Source: Sulfurospirillum sp. UBA2217 (GTDB taxonomy: Bacteria > Campylobacterota > Campylobacteria > Campylobacterales > Sulfurospirillaceae). Taken from it: a stretch of DNA of 64,000 bases. The DNA lies in contig DCUJ01000013.1 in the NCBI GenBank assembly GCA_002328495.1, forward strand, positions 1 to 64,000, read 5' to 3'. This document shows, piece by piece, positions 9,290 through 16,809 of the stretch; position 1 is the first letter of the stretch; the number at the start of each line of letters is the position of its first letter. The notes under the pieces were generated by a model. That model worked only from the letters and a program-made list of their open reading frames with translations, did not search any database and was not told where the DNA came from. Both the position numbers and the translations under genes were made by a program.

Positions 9290-10366
9290 TTATTGCTTTT
9301 CTATTTTTTTGAGTAATTCAATTAAGAGTGCATTGTTCTTTTCTTGAAGTTCAATCATAATTTTAAAATTCCGATTCGAATTTATCGTAGATGTTGATAA
9401 ATCTTGAATAGAATTAACAAGAGAAGAAGAACTTTGGTAGTGATTGATATTCAAATCTCTAATACCATTCGAAATAGTTTCTAAAGCGGTCATTGTATCT
9501 TTTGCTGTTTTTGATTCTCCTTCAATACTCTGAGAAAGCATTTTTAGCACAGTTTCATTGGCCTTATTTGATTTTGACATTTTTTCTGTAAATTCACTGA
9601 GTTTTTCAGTAAAGACATCCATCATTTGTGTCATAGAATTGCCTCCCGTGGTAATTCCATCTTCATGGCTTATCGGAGATTCAATAATTAGCGAGTTAAT
9701 CCAATCTTGAACATCTTCGATAAATATAGCTTGACTTTTTTCTAAAATGTAACCTTTAACACTTAAGATAATGGCTGCGGCAACACCAAAAAGAGATGAG
9801 CCAAATCCAACGGCCATTCCTTCGATAGGACTTTTAAGTCGTTTCATAATCTCACCAATATTAACATCACCTTTAAGAGACAATACGATACTGCTCATAT
9901 CGCTAAGAGCAGTTAGAAGACCAGAAAATGTACCTAATAATCCTACCATAAGGCACATACTGACAAAAAAACTAATGTAACTTTTTTGATTAATAAATTT
10001 TTCTTCTAGCCATTGGGTGACATCACTCACTTCTGAATGTGTAAAATAAATATTTTGATGTGATGCACGTTTGGCAAACATCTTAGCAACGTTTTCTGGA
10101 AAAATCTTGTCAATACCTGTGAGATAGAATTTAAGAGAGTCATCTTTTTTATAGCGAATAACAGCAAAAGTACCTGTAAGCATAACAAGTTCAACGGAGG
10201 CTCTAATAACAATAAGCAATCCAATGAAGAGTAAAGATAAGACAGTGGTATTAAAGGTTACTGTTGAAAAGAAAAATCCATAGAGTGTCTCATAGTTGGA
10301 GTAAACAATAAAAAAAATAAGTAGCCAAAAGATAGAATAAATTTTAAGAATTTTTAATCTGCGCAT
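9290..10366 (-). CDS. MotA/TolQ/ExbB-family (SiiB-like) proton-channel subunit
   Basis: A 358-residue membrane protein. Two TMs lie near the N-terminus (IFWLLIFFIVYSNYETLYGF and TTVLSLLFIGLLIVIRASVE). The signature pair of the MotA/TolQ/ExbB family follows at about 135-215: 'CLMVGLLGTFSGLLTAL' and 'GMAVGFGSSLFGVAAAIIL'. The last ~120 residues are Ser/Thr/Asn-rich and helical, predicted to form a cytoplasmic coiled coil, which is not typical of ExbB or TolQ. With the MotB-like gene 9 bp downstream it would make a proton-conducting complex dedicated to the secretion system. It lies 9 bp after the CACHE-like sensor gene. Zorya ZorA is a relative, but no ZorC/D/E genes are nearby. Confidence 0.82.
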   Translation of the reverse strand: MRRLKILKIYSIFWLLIFFIVYSNYETLYGFFFSTVTFNTTVLSLLFIGLLIVIRASVELVMLTGTFAVIRYKKDDSLKFYLTGIDKIFPENVAKMFAKRASHQNIYFTHSEVSDVTQWLEEKFINQKSYISFFVSMCLMVGLLGTFSGLLTALSDMSSIVLSLKGDVNIGEIMKRLKSPIEGMAVGFGSSLFGVAAAIILSVKGYILEKSQAIFIEDVQDWINSLIIESPISHEDGITTGGNSMTQMMDVFTEKLSEFTEKMSKSNKANETVLKMLSQSIEGESKTAKDTMTALETISNGIRDLNINHYQSSSSLVNSIQDLSTSTINSNRNFKIMIELQEKNNALLIELLKKIEKQ

Positions 10367-10375
10367 TTTGAATCC

Positions 10376-11329
10376 TTAAAATAAAAAGAGCAATAAGGAT
10401 ACAATCAATCCTAAAGTAATCATTACAACTTGGCTGGTCATGTTTTGTGCTATATTGATGAATCCACCTTCTAGATGTCTTGTTTGTCCCATGATTGTGA
10501 CACCTATGTCCACGCCATTTATATCTCGAATAATAACCCCATTGAGGTAAAGTTCAGGCATAACAAGATGATCTCCAGAAAGGATTTTTTGTATAGATGT
10601 ATTATCGATATCAGACATATATCCTTGCGTTTTTGTATCATAGACTTTGTTGTTGAGCAGAAAATTTTTAACTAAAGGTAGGTACAAACCTTCTCGATTT
10701 TGAATGGACAAGTTCGGAAGCATCTTTGAATCCAAGAGAAATATATATTCTTGTTTTAAAGCATTAAAGCTTTCTTTTAAAGTGTATATACTCTCTTTAA
10801 CTTCGATAACGCCTATAACTTGGTTATCTTTAATAATGGGGCTTATAAAAAAATAAAAAATTCCATCATGAATGACTTCAGGCCCAAAAATATTATTTTT
10901 AGTTTGAATGGCTGCGATGATACTGTTACGAATAATTTCATTTTGTTTTTGGGTAGAATAAAATTTGATATTTAACGAGCTATTATTTTGTTCTGTTAAA
11001 AGAGTATTAAATTGATTGGCTATTTGATCTAGTGTGACAGTGTCATTTGCTTGAATGGCTTCTATAAGCGCGTTGTTTTGTGAAAAAGCAATGGCTACTT
11101 GATGTAATTTTTTTTCAATCAGTTTTTCTAAAGATTTTAGTCGAAGTTCGTACTCTTTTGTTTGATTTACATAAACATTTTGAGCGACACGTTCAGTAGT
11201 GGAAATTAACAAATACGTAGAAAGTAAAATACCTCCAGAGGCTATTACAAAAATAGTTGTAAACCACATGCGCTTGTTGCTTTGTAGTTTTGCAATCCAC
11301 TTTTGAATCATTTTGATAAAACCAAACAT
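10376..11329 (-). CDS. Membrane-anchored CACHE-like sensor without an output domain
   Basis: A 317-residue protein with a TM at about 20-42 (MWFTTIFVIASGGILLSTYLL), a ~250-residue periplasmic region and a final TM that ends at the last residue (VVMITLGLIVSLLLFLF). The periplasmic part reads like a double-CACHE chemoreceptor domain, with a long first helix (RLKSLEKLIEKKLHQVAIAF) and beta segments such as 'IFYFFISPIIKDNQVIGVIEVKE'. No HAMP, methyl-accepting, kinase or GGDEF domain follows, so any signal must pass through the membrane helices to a partner, most likely the adjacent MotA/MotB-like channel. The CACHE call is from pattern and moderate. An AAGGAA ribosome binding site precedes the ATG. 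Confidence 0.65.
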   Translation of the reverse strand: MFGFIKMIQKWIAKLQSNKRMWFTTIFVIASGGILLSTYLLISTTERVAQNVYVNQTKEYELRLKSLEKLIEKKLHQVAIAFSQNNALIEAIQANDTVTLDQIANQFNTLLTEQNNSSLNIKFYSTQKQNEIIRNSIIAAIQTKNNIFGPEVIHDGIFYFFISPIIKDNQVIGVIEVKESIYTLKESFNALKQEYIFLLDSKMLPNLSIQNREGLYLPLVKNFLLNNKVYDTKTQGYMSDIDNTSIQKILSGDHLVMPELYLNGVIIRDINGVDIGVTIMGQTRHLEGGFINIAQNMTSQVVMITLGLIVSLLLFLF

Positions 11330-11420
11330 CTTATAGTTCCTTATACGATTTGTTATCGGAGATAAAACACATGTACTAACGCTTGTGAGGTTTGGATTTT
11401 ATCATAATATTGTTGATTTT
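11330..11420 (-). promoter_or_regulatory. Possible internal promoter of the secretion operon
   Basis: This 91-bp gap is the only sizeable break in the nine-gene minus-strand operon. Read on the minus strand it carries TATGATAAAAT, a good sigma-70 -10 candidate for this phylum, about 65 bp before the sensor gene start. A -35 box is not obvious, which is common in Campylobacterota. A separate promoter would let the sensor, channel, TolC and LapD genes be expressed independently of the ABC and HlyD genes. Confidence 0.35.
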
Positions 11421-12695
11421 TCAATGTTCTTTGAGTGCTTTATATTGGATGTCTTTAATAGGTTTTATGAGATATTGTAAGACCGTTCGTTTCCCTGTTA
11501 ATATATTGATATTAGCAGTCATCCCAATTAATATAAGAGATTTTTCATCAAATTGATAGTTATCAGCTTTAACTTTGATAGTGTAAAAACTATTGCCTTG
11601 TTCATCCATGCTGCTATCAGGAGAAATACCAATTAATTTTCCATCCAATAAACCATACTTTGAAAAATCGTAGGCTGTAATTTCAATAAAAACGTTTTGT
11701 CCAGGATGAATATAGGCTCTATCTGAAGAGTTGATTTTTGCTTCAATCATGAGGTCATCTTCTAAAGGTGAAATTTCTGCAATGGTATCACCTGATTTTA
11801 CAATGCCCCCAATTGTATTGTAATATAATTTATTTATAATTCCTTTGGTAGGGCTTAAAACATCCATACGAATATCCCTGTCAATATCAGTTTGTATAAT
11901 TTCTTCTAATTTTTTGATTTCTATTTGAACATCATTGCTTTCTTGTAGAAGTTCTGCTTGTATCTCATAGGTTTTTGTCTCAATCTTTTTTTGCCACTCA
12001 TCAATTTCTTTATTGATAATGGGCATAGAATACCTCGCTTCTTCCAATTGTGTATAGAGTTTTTGTTTGACAGTTAAATGTTGCAAAAACTTCTCTCTAG
12101 AAATAATATTTTTTTTAGCAAGTTCTTCTTGTATACGCATATTTTCTAAAGCGAGATTGTACTCAATGGTTAAGTTTTCTAAACGCATTTCAAGTTCTTT
12201 AAGTTGTGCACGTTTTTGATGCAGTTGGTCTTGTAAAACAGAAATTTGAGCATCATATTTTTTCTTTTGTCCTTGAAACAGTTGGATTTCATTTTCGATA
12301 ACATTCGGAATATGTGATTTCATCTCTTGTTCAAATAAAGGCATTTCAAGGTGTTTTAAAAGTGCATTGACACGTTTCAATTTTGCTTTGTATGCAATAA
12401 GCTTCACAGAATTTTCTTTTCTACTGGAAATGAAATATTGATTTTGAATGCGAAACAAAGTTTCACCTTCATCAACAGTTGCACCTTCTTTAACCAAAAT
12501 ATGTGTAATAATCCCTCCTTCAAGATGTTGAATGAGTCTTGTTTGACCTGAGGGAATAACTTTTCCACTGCCTTTGACACTTTCATCAATTTCTGCAAAA
12601 TAGGCCCATACAAAAAAAGAAGTTATAAATAAAATAATAGGGAGTGTGACAAGACGATAGTTCCAAGGGGTTTCTTCGAGATATTGATAACTCAT
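11421..12695 (-). CDS. HlyD/LapC-family type I secretion periplasmic adaptor
   Basis: A 424-residue membrane fusion protein: a short cytoplasmic tail, one TM at about 17-34 (TLPIILFITSFFVWAYFA), the lipoyl half-motif 'SGKVIPSGQTRLIQHLEGGII' region, and 'HILVKEGATVDEGETLF'. A long alpha-helical hairpin spans about 100-270, followed by the second lipoyl half ('ILSPTKGIINKLYYNTIGGIVKSGDTIAEI') and a beta-barrel C-terminus. It bridges the inner-membrane ABC exporter and the TolC channel. Its start overlaps the ABC gene stop by 4 bp, which indicates coupled translation. Size and layout are typical of adaptors for large adhesins. Confidence 0.92.
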   Translation of the reverse strand: MSYQYLEETPWNYRLVTLPIILFITSFFVWAYFAEIDESVKGSGKVIPSGQTRLIQHLEGGIITHILVKEGATVDEGETLFRIQNQYFISSRKENSVKLIAYKAKLKRVNALLKHLEMPLFEQEMKSHIPNVIENEIQLFQGQKKKYDAQISVLQDQLHQKRAQLKELEMRLENLTIEYNLALENMRIQEELAKKNIISREKFLQHLTVKQKLYTQLEEARYSMPIINKEIDEWQKKIETKTYEIQAELLQESNDVQIEIKKLEEIIQTDIDRDIRMDVLSPTKGIINKLYYNTIGGIVKSGDTIAEISPLEDDLMIEAKINSSDRAYIHPGQNVFIEITAYDFSKYGLLDGKLIGISPDSSMDEQGNSFYTIKVKADNYQFDEKSLILIGMTANINILTGKRTVLQYLIKPIKDIQYKALKEH

Positions 12696-14815
12696 ACAGA
12701 GCCTTTTTGTGTTGAGTTCTGTAAAGCTTGTAAAATTTTTTCTTTAGGCCCATCAGCAACAATTTTGCCTTCATTCATAACGATGACGCGATCAACAAGA
12801 TCTAAAGCGGCAAACCTATGCGTAATCACTAACAACGTTTGTTCTGTAGATAGATTGTTTTTAAGATTGAGAATAAGTTTTTTCTCAAGCCCTACGTCTA
12901 ATCCTGTTGTGGGTTCATCTAAAATAATAATGGGTGCTTGATTGACCAATGAACGTGCTAAAGCGACAAGATGCTTTTGTCCTACAGAGAGGTTAGCCCC
13001 ACGCTCACCGACATTTAAACCATCCCCTTGTCCAGATTTTTTTATTAAGTCTTCTAATCCAGTTAATTTTAGAATTTCCATCATTTTAGTTTTATTGATT
13101 GGTTTTGACAAGTCAATATTATCTTTTATTGAGCCATTAAACAAAAATGGATCTTGAGGCATGTATCCAATGTTTTGGCGTATTTCAACAGGATGGAGTG
13201 TTGAAAGGTCGTGGTTGTCTATGTAGATTGAGCCTTGAGAAGGCTGAATCAATTTGAGGAGTAACTTGACTAAAGTACTTTTCCCCGATCCTGTCTGTCC
13301 GATAATTCCAACACGTTCACCCGCATAAATATTGAAAGAGATGTTTTCTAAAGAAGGGTACTTACTTTTATGAAAGCTATAACTAACATTTTTTAATTCA
13401 ATTTTCCCTTCCAATTTGCCTAGACCCGCTTCAATTTTGTGGGTATTTTCAGACGGCAAAGCAAAAAAATGATTAATACGTTCTATGGATTCCCCAACGT
13501 CTTTTAAACGTATTAATATGCCAGAGAGATTAACGATTGGAACAATCGCTCGGCTCGCTAAAATAGTAATCGCAATAAGTCCTCCAACACTTAAATGTTG
13601 TTTGGATATTTCAAATACTCCTACAACTAAGACAGATATGACAACGACTTGAACTAAAAATTGAGAGACATTCATTGAAAAAACGTGTAGAGACTGTATT
13701 TTTGTGGCTATGCCATCTGAGAGAGCAACGATATTTCTCCATGAAAAGAGTTTATGGGGTAAAGCATTATGTACTTTTATGCTTTCTGTTCCTTGTATGG
13801 ATTCAAAAATAAAACTATTTTTTGTTTGCAAGGTATGAGATTGATTTTTATTAAGCCGCGCAATCGGAATTTGCATCAAAAGGTTAAAGGCAATGATTCC
13901 AATAGAAATAAGCAAGGGGATTATTGCCATTGTGGGAGAAATAATATAGATGACACTGAGTGCAATAAAGAAAAAAGGTAGATCAATAATTTGCATTAAA
14001 GAACGTATCGTAAAAAAATCTCTCACATGCTGTAATTCTTTAAAAAGGTTAGCTTTAGAGCCTGTCGTTAAATGGTCATAATGCGTATCCGTCAAAATAA
14101 TTTTTCGCATCAATTCTTCTTCCCAAAGTGATCCTAGTTTTCTGGAGACATTTTCTAAAATATGATTACGAGAATGCTTTAAAATAATATCAAAAATAAG
14201 AATTAATAATGTTCCACTGGCTAAAACAAAAAGCGTTTCATAGGCTTTATTGGGTACGACACGATCATAGGTGCTCATAGTAAATAAGGGGATTGCTAAT
14301 GCAAAAATATTAATAAATAGTGTTAAAATACCTATCTCAACATAGGAGCGCCAATGCGATTTTAGTGGCTCAAAGAACCAAGGTTTTGTATATTTTGATG
14401 TTATTGAACTGTTACTTTCCGAATCTTTAACTATAAGCAATACGGATTTGTAATGGGATAATAACGTTACATCTAATGCTTCAAGTTTTAGAGTTAAGGG
14501 GTTAAATACTGTCATGACATTATTTGATTTTTTACAACAGACGAGAATGTCATTTTCCGTATTTATAATAATACTTGGATAAAAATGTTCTGGAATATCG
14601 TTAGGGTTCATTGTGCGCTGTAGGGTTGTTAAATGAAAACTTTTTAGGATTTCAACAGCGTTTTTTAAGTCAAATTTTTGTGTTGACTGGTCTGCAAAAG
14701 TACTTATGGTCGTGTACTCAATAGTGCCAAAATAAAAATCCAAAATAAATTTAATAGATTCGACAAAAGGCTTAGATTGATTTGAGGCCTCAATTTCCAT
14801 TGGATTCATTTGCAA
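12692..14815 (-). CDS. Type I secretion ABC exporter (LapB/RtxB-like) with inactive C39-like domain
   Basis: A 707-residue half-transporter. Residues 1-135 form a peptidase-C39-like domain without the catalytic Cys, as in exporters of RTX and giant adhesin substrates that are not cleaved at a double-Gly leader. A six-helix permease follows (about 155-440, starting 'SYVEIGILTLFINIFALAIP'), then the ATPase: Walker A GQTGSGKST near 505, signature 'NLSVGQKHLVALA', Walker B IIILDEPTTGLD and the switch His in VITHRF. The ABC signature LSVGQ replaces the usual LSGGQ. It is the first gene of the minus-strand operon and is divergent from the TPR-glycosyltransferase gene across about 90 bp. Confidence 0.92.
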   Translation of the reverse strand: MQMNPMEIEASNQSKPFVESIKFILDFYFGTIEYTTISTFADQSTQKFDLKNAVEILKSFHLTTLQRTMNPNDIPEHFYPSIIINTENDILVCCKKSNNVMTVFNPLTLKLEALDVTLLSHYKSVLLIVKDSESNSSITSKYTKPWFFEPLKSHWRSYVEIGILTLFINIFALAIPLFTMSTYDRVVPNKAYETLFVLASGTLLILIFDIILKHSRNHILENVSRKLGSLWEEELMRKIILTDTHYDHLTTGSKANLFKELQHVRDFFTIRSLMQIIDLPFFFIALSVIYIISPTMAIIPLLISIGIIAFNLLMQIPIARLNKNQSHTLQTKNSFIFESIQGTESIKVHNALPHKLFSWRNIVALSDGIATKIQSLHVFSMNVSQFLVQVVVISVLVVGVFEISKQHLSVGGLIAITILASRAIVPIVNLSGILIRLKDVGESIERINHFFALPSENTHKIEAGLGKLEGKIELKNVSYSFHKSKYPSLENISFNIYAGERVGIIGQTGSGKSTLVKLLLKLIQPSQGSIYIDNHDLSTLHPVEIRQNIGYMPQDPFLFNGSIKDNIDLSKPINKTKMMEILKLTGLEDLIKKSGQGDGLNVGERGANLSVGQKHLVALARSLVNQAPIIILDEPTTGLDVGLEKKLILNLKNNLSTEQTLLVITHRFAALDLVDRVIVMNEGKIVADGPKEKILQALQNSTQKGSV

Positions 14816-14908
14816 GTTTTTATGGGTCCTTAATACATTTTGGGATATTTTATCACAAAGATTAGCAAAACACTACTGCTAAAGAATTGGAAAGCAGGAA
14901 ATTTAGGC

Positions 14909-16756
14909 ATGTTGAATACAAAATCTTATCACGTTAAAACGTTTAAAACACTACTAAATCAAGACCGTTTCATTGAAGCTGTGCATCATATACAGTTTTT
15001 ATTGCACAGTCAAGATATTTCTGAAATGGATACATGGAGATGTATTTGTGAATGTTTAGAGTTAAAGCAGTGGCATGCTGCTCATATGATACTTAGAGAT
15101 GCTTTACGTATGTATCCTAAAAACATTCTTTTTTTAAAAAATACGGTCATTTTGGCAAATAAGTTTGGATTGTATCATGAAGCGTTTGTAGCATGCAATC
15201 AACTACTCGAAGTAGACCAGAGTTTAGATAGCCTATTGATACTGGGGAATACTTTTGAAGCTTCAAAAGATTATAAGAATGCTTTAAAAATCTATCAAAA
15301 GGGTCAATCATGCCATCCAAATAAAACGCATATATACGAAGCCTTGAGTCGAGTTTATTATAAAATGGGACACAATCAAGATTCGTTAAATATTTTACGT
15401 CTGGGTATTTCTATGCATCCAAATGATAGCAGGTTGCTTTTGATGTATGGTAATACGTTAGTTCAACAAAATCGATATGATTTAGCAGAAAGGGTATATG
15501 AACATATTTTAGAGGTTGATCCTAAATCCATATCAGCACAAATTAATCTTGGGGTAACAAAAAAAGAATTATTTAAATATGATGAAGCGTATGCTCTTTA
15601 TGCTAATGTGATTGAACAAGAACCCAAGAATGCTGGAGCGTATAATAATTTAGGAGTCTTATATAAAACAGAGAAAAAATTTCTAAAAGCGTGTAGGTCT
15701 TTAAAGAAAGCCTTATTACTCGATTCTAATAATGTTGATGCATTGGCAAACATGGGGGCAATACTTAAAGAAACAAATAAACCTTTGTGGGCAGAGTTTT
15801 TTTATAAAAAAGCTTTATTGATAAATCCTCATCATGTTAATGCCAATGTAGATTATGGCATTATAAAAATGCTTTTGGAGGATTATACGATAGGAATGTA
15901 TCATTATGAATATCGTATACATTTAAAAGAATTCTTACCAAAGCGAATAGACTTAGATCCTAAAAAAAGATATAACCACCAAATGTCCCTAGACAAAAAG
16001 CGCATTCTGGTGTATGCAGAACAAGGTTTTGGCGATGCTATACAGTTTGTAAGATTTTTGCCAGAACTAAAGCGAAAAGGTGCTTATGTCATAGTAAGAG
16101 TGCGACCAGAGCTAGAACGTTTGTTTAACAATACACCATTAGCCGATAAAATTATTCTTGAGAATGTTGTCGTAGAGTATGATATTCATATGCCTCTTTT
16201 GAGCGTCCCTTATTATCTAAAAATAGATATTTTAAACTATACAATATCTTTTCCTTATATGACATTTTTTCAGAAAAATAAAAAGAGTATTAACCCAATA
16301 CCCAAAAAAATTGTATTTTCATTTGGAGGGAGTTCCACGCATAAGGGAAATGTTTTAAGACAAATTCCACCTGTTTATTTTGAAAAGCTTGCTCTATCTA
16401 AAGATTATGAGTTGCTATCGGTTCAAATGGGGCAGGATCGAGATAGATTAAAAGCGTGTTCTTTTTATCATAAAATTCACGATTATGCCGATCAGATTCA
16501 TGATTTTCAAGATACGGCTGAAATTCTTTCAACCTGTGATTTAGTGATTACTTCAGATACTTCTATTGCGCATCTTTCGGGTGCATTAGGGATTCAAACG
16601 TGGATATTACTCCCCATTAATCCCGACTGGAGATGGGGAAGAGAAAAAGAAAAAACCTTTTGGTACCCATCGGTAGAACTGTTTCGCCAATCTTCAAAAG
16701 GTAGTTGGAAGCATCCTTTTGAAGAGATCTATACTCGCTTATTGGGTGAATCATAA
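14909..16756 (+). CDS. TPR-repeat protein with C-terminal GT9/OGT-like glycosyltransferase domain
   Basis: I chose the ATG at 14909 (AGGAAA upstream) over an in-frame TTG at 14840 with no ribosome binding site; this gives 615 residues. The N-terminal ~340 residues are TPR repeats ('AQINLGVTKKELFKYDEAYALY', 'AGAYNNLGVLYKTEKKFLKA'). The C-terminal part has glycosyltransferase features: 'KRILVYAEQGFGDAIQFVRF', 'IVFSFGGSSTHKGN' and the nucleotide-sugar segment 'CDLVITSDTSIAHLSGALG'. TPR plus GT-B domains are found in enzymes that glycosylate proteins. Being divergent from the exporter gene, it may glycosylate the secreted adhesin; the substrate is inferred, not shown. No membrane segment is seen, so it acts in the cytoplasm. 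Confidence 0.8.
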   Translation: MLNTKSYHVKTFKTLLNQDRFIEAVHHIQFLLHSQDISEMDTWRCICECLELKQWHAAHMILRDALRMYPKNILFLKNTVILANKFGLYHEAFVACNQLLEVDQSLDSLLILGNTFEASKDYKNALKIYQKGQSCHPNKTHIYEALSRVYYKMGHNQDSLNILRLGISMHPNDSRLLLMYGNTLVQQNRYDLAERVYEHILEVDPKSISAQINLGVTKKELFKYDEAYALYANVIEQEPKNAGAYNNLGVLYKTEKKFLKACRSLKKALLLDSNNVDALANMGAILKETNKPLWAEFFYKKALLINPHHVNANVDYGIIKMLLEDYTIGMYHYEYRIHLKEFLPKRIDLDPKKRYNHQMSLDKKRILVYAEQGFGDAIQFVRFLPELKRKGAYVIVRVRPELERLFNNTPLADKIILENVVVEYDIHMPLLSVPYYLKIDILNYTISFPYMTFFQKNKKSINPIPKKIVFSFGGSSTHKGNVLRQIPPVYFEKLALSKDYELLSVQMGQDRDRLKACSFYHKIHDYADQIHDFQDTAEILSTCDLVITSDTSIAHLSGALGIQTWILLPINPDWRWGREKEKTFWYPSVELFRQSSKGSWKHPFEEIYTRLLGES

Positions 16757-16809
16757 GCCTGTCTGTGTTAAACTCCATTTCTCATAAATTTTAAATATTC
16801 TGGAATTCA

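Noticed and set aside
8612..10366. MotA/MotB-like pair as a Zorya anti-phage system or flagellar stator
   Set aside because: No ZorC, ZorD or ZorE genes are near and the pair is inside a type I secretion operon. Flagellar MotA/B genes have different lengths and motifs, and the SPI-4 SiiA/SiiB comparison fits better.
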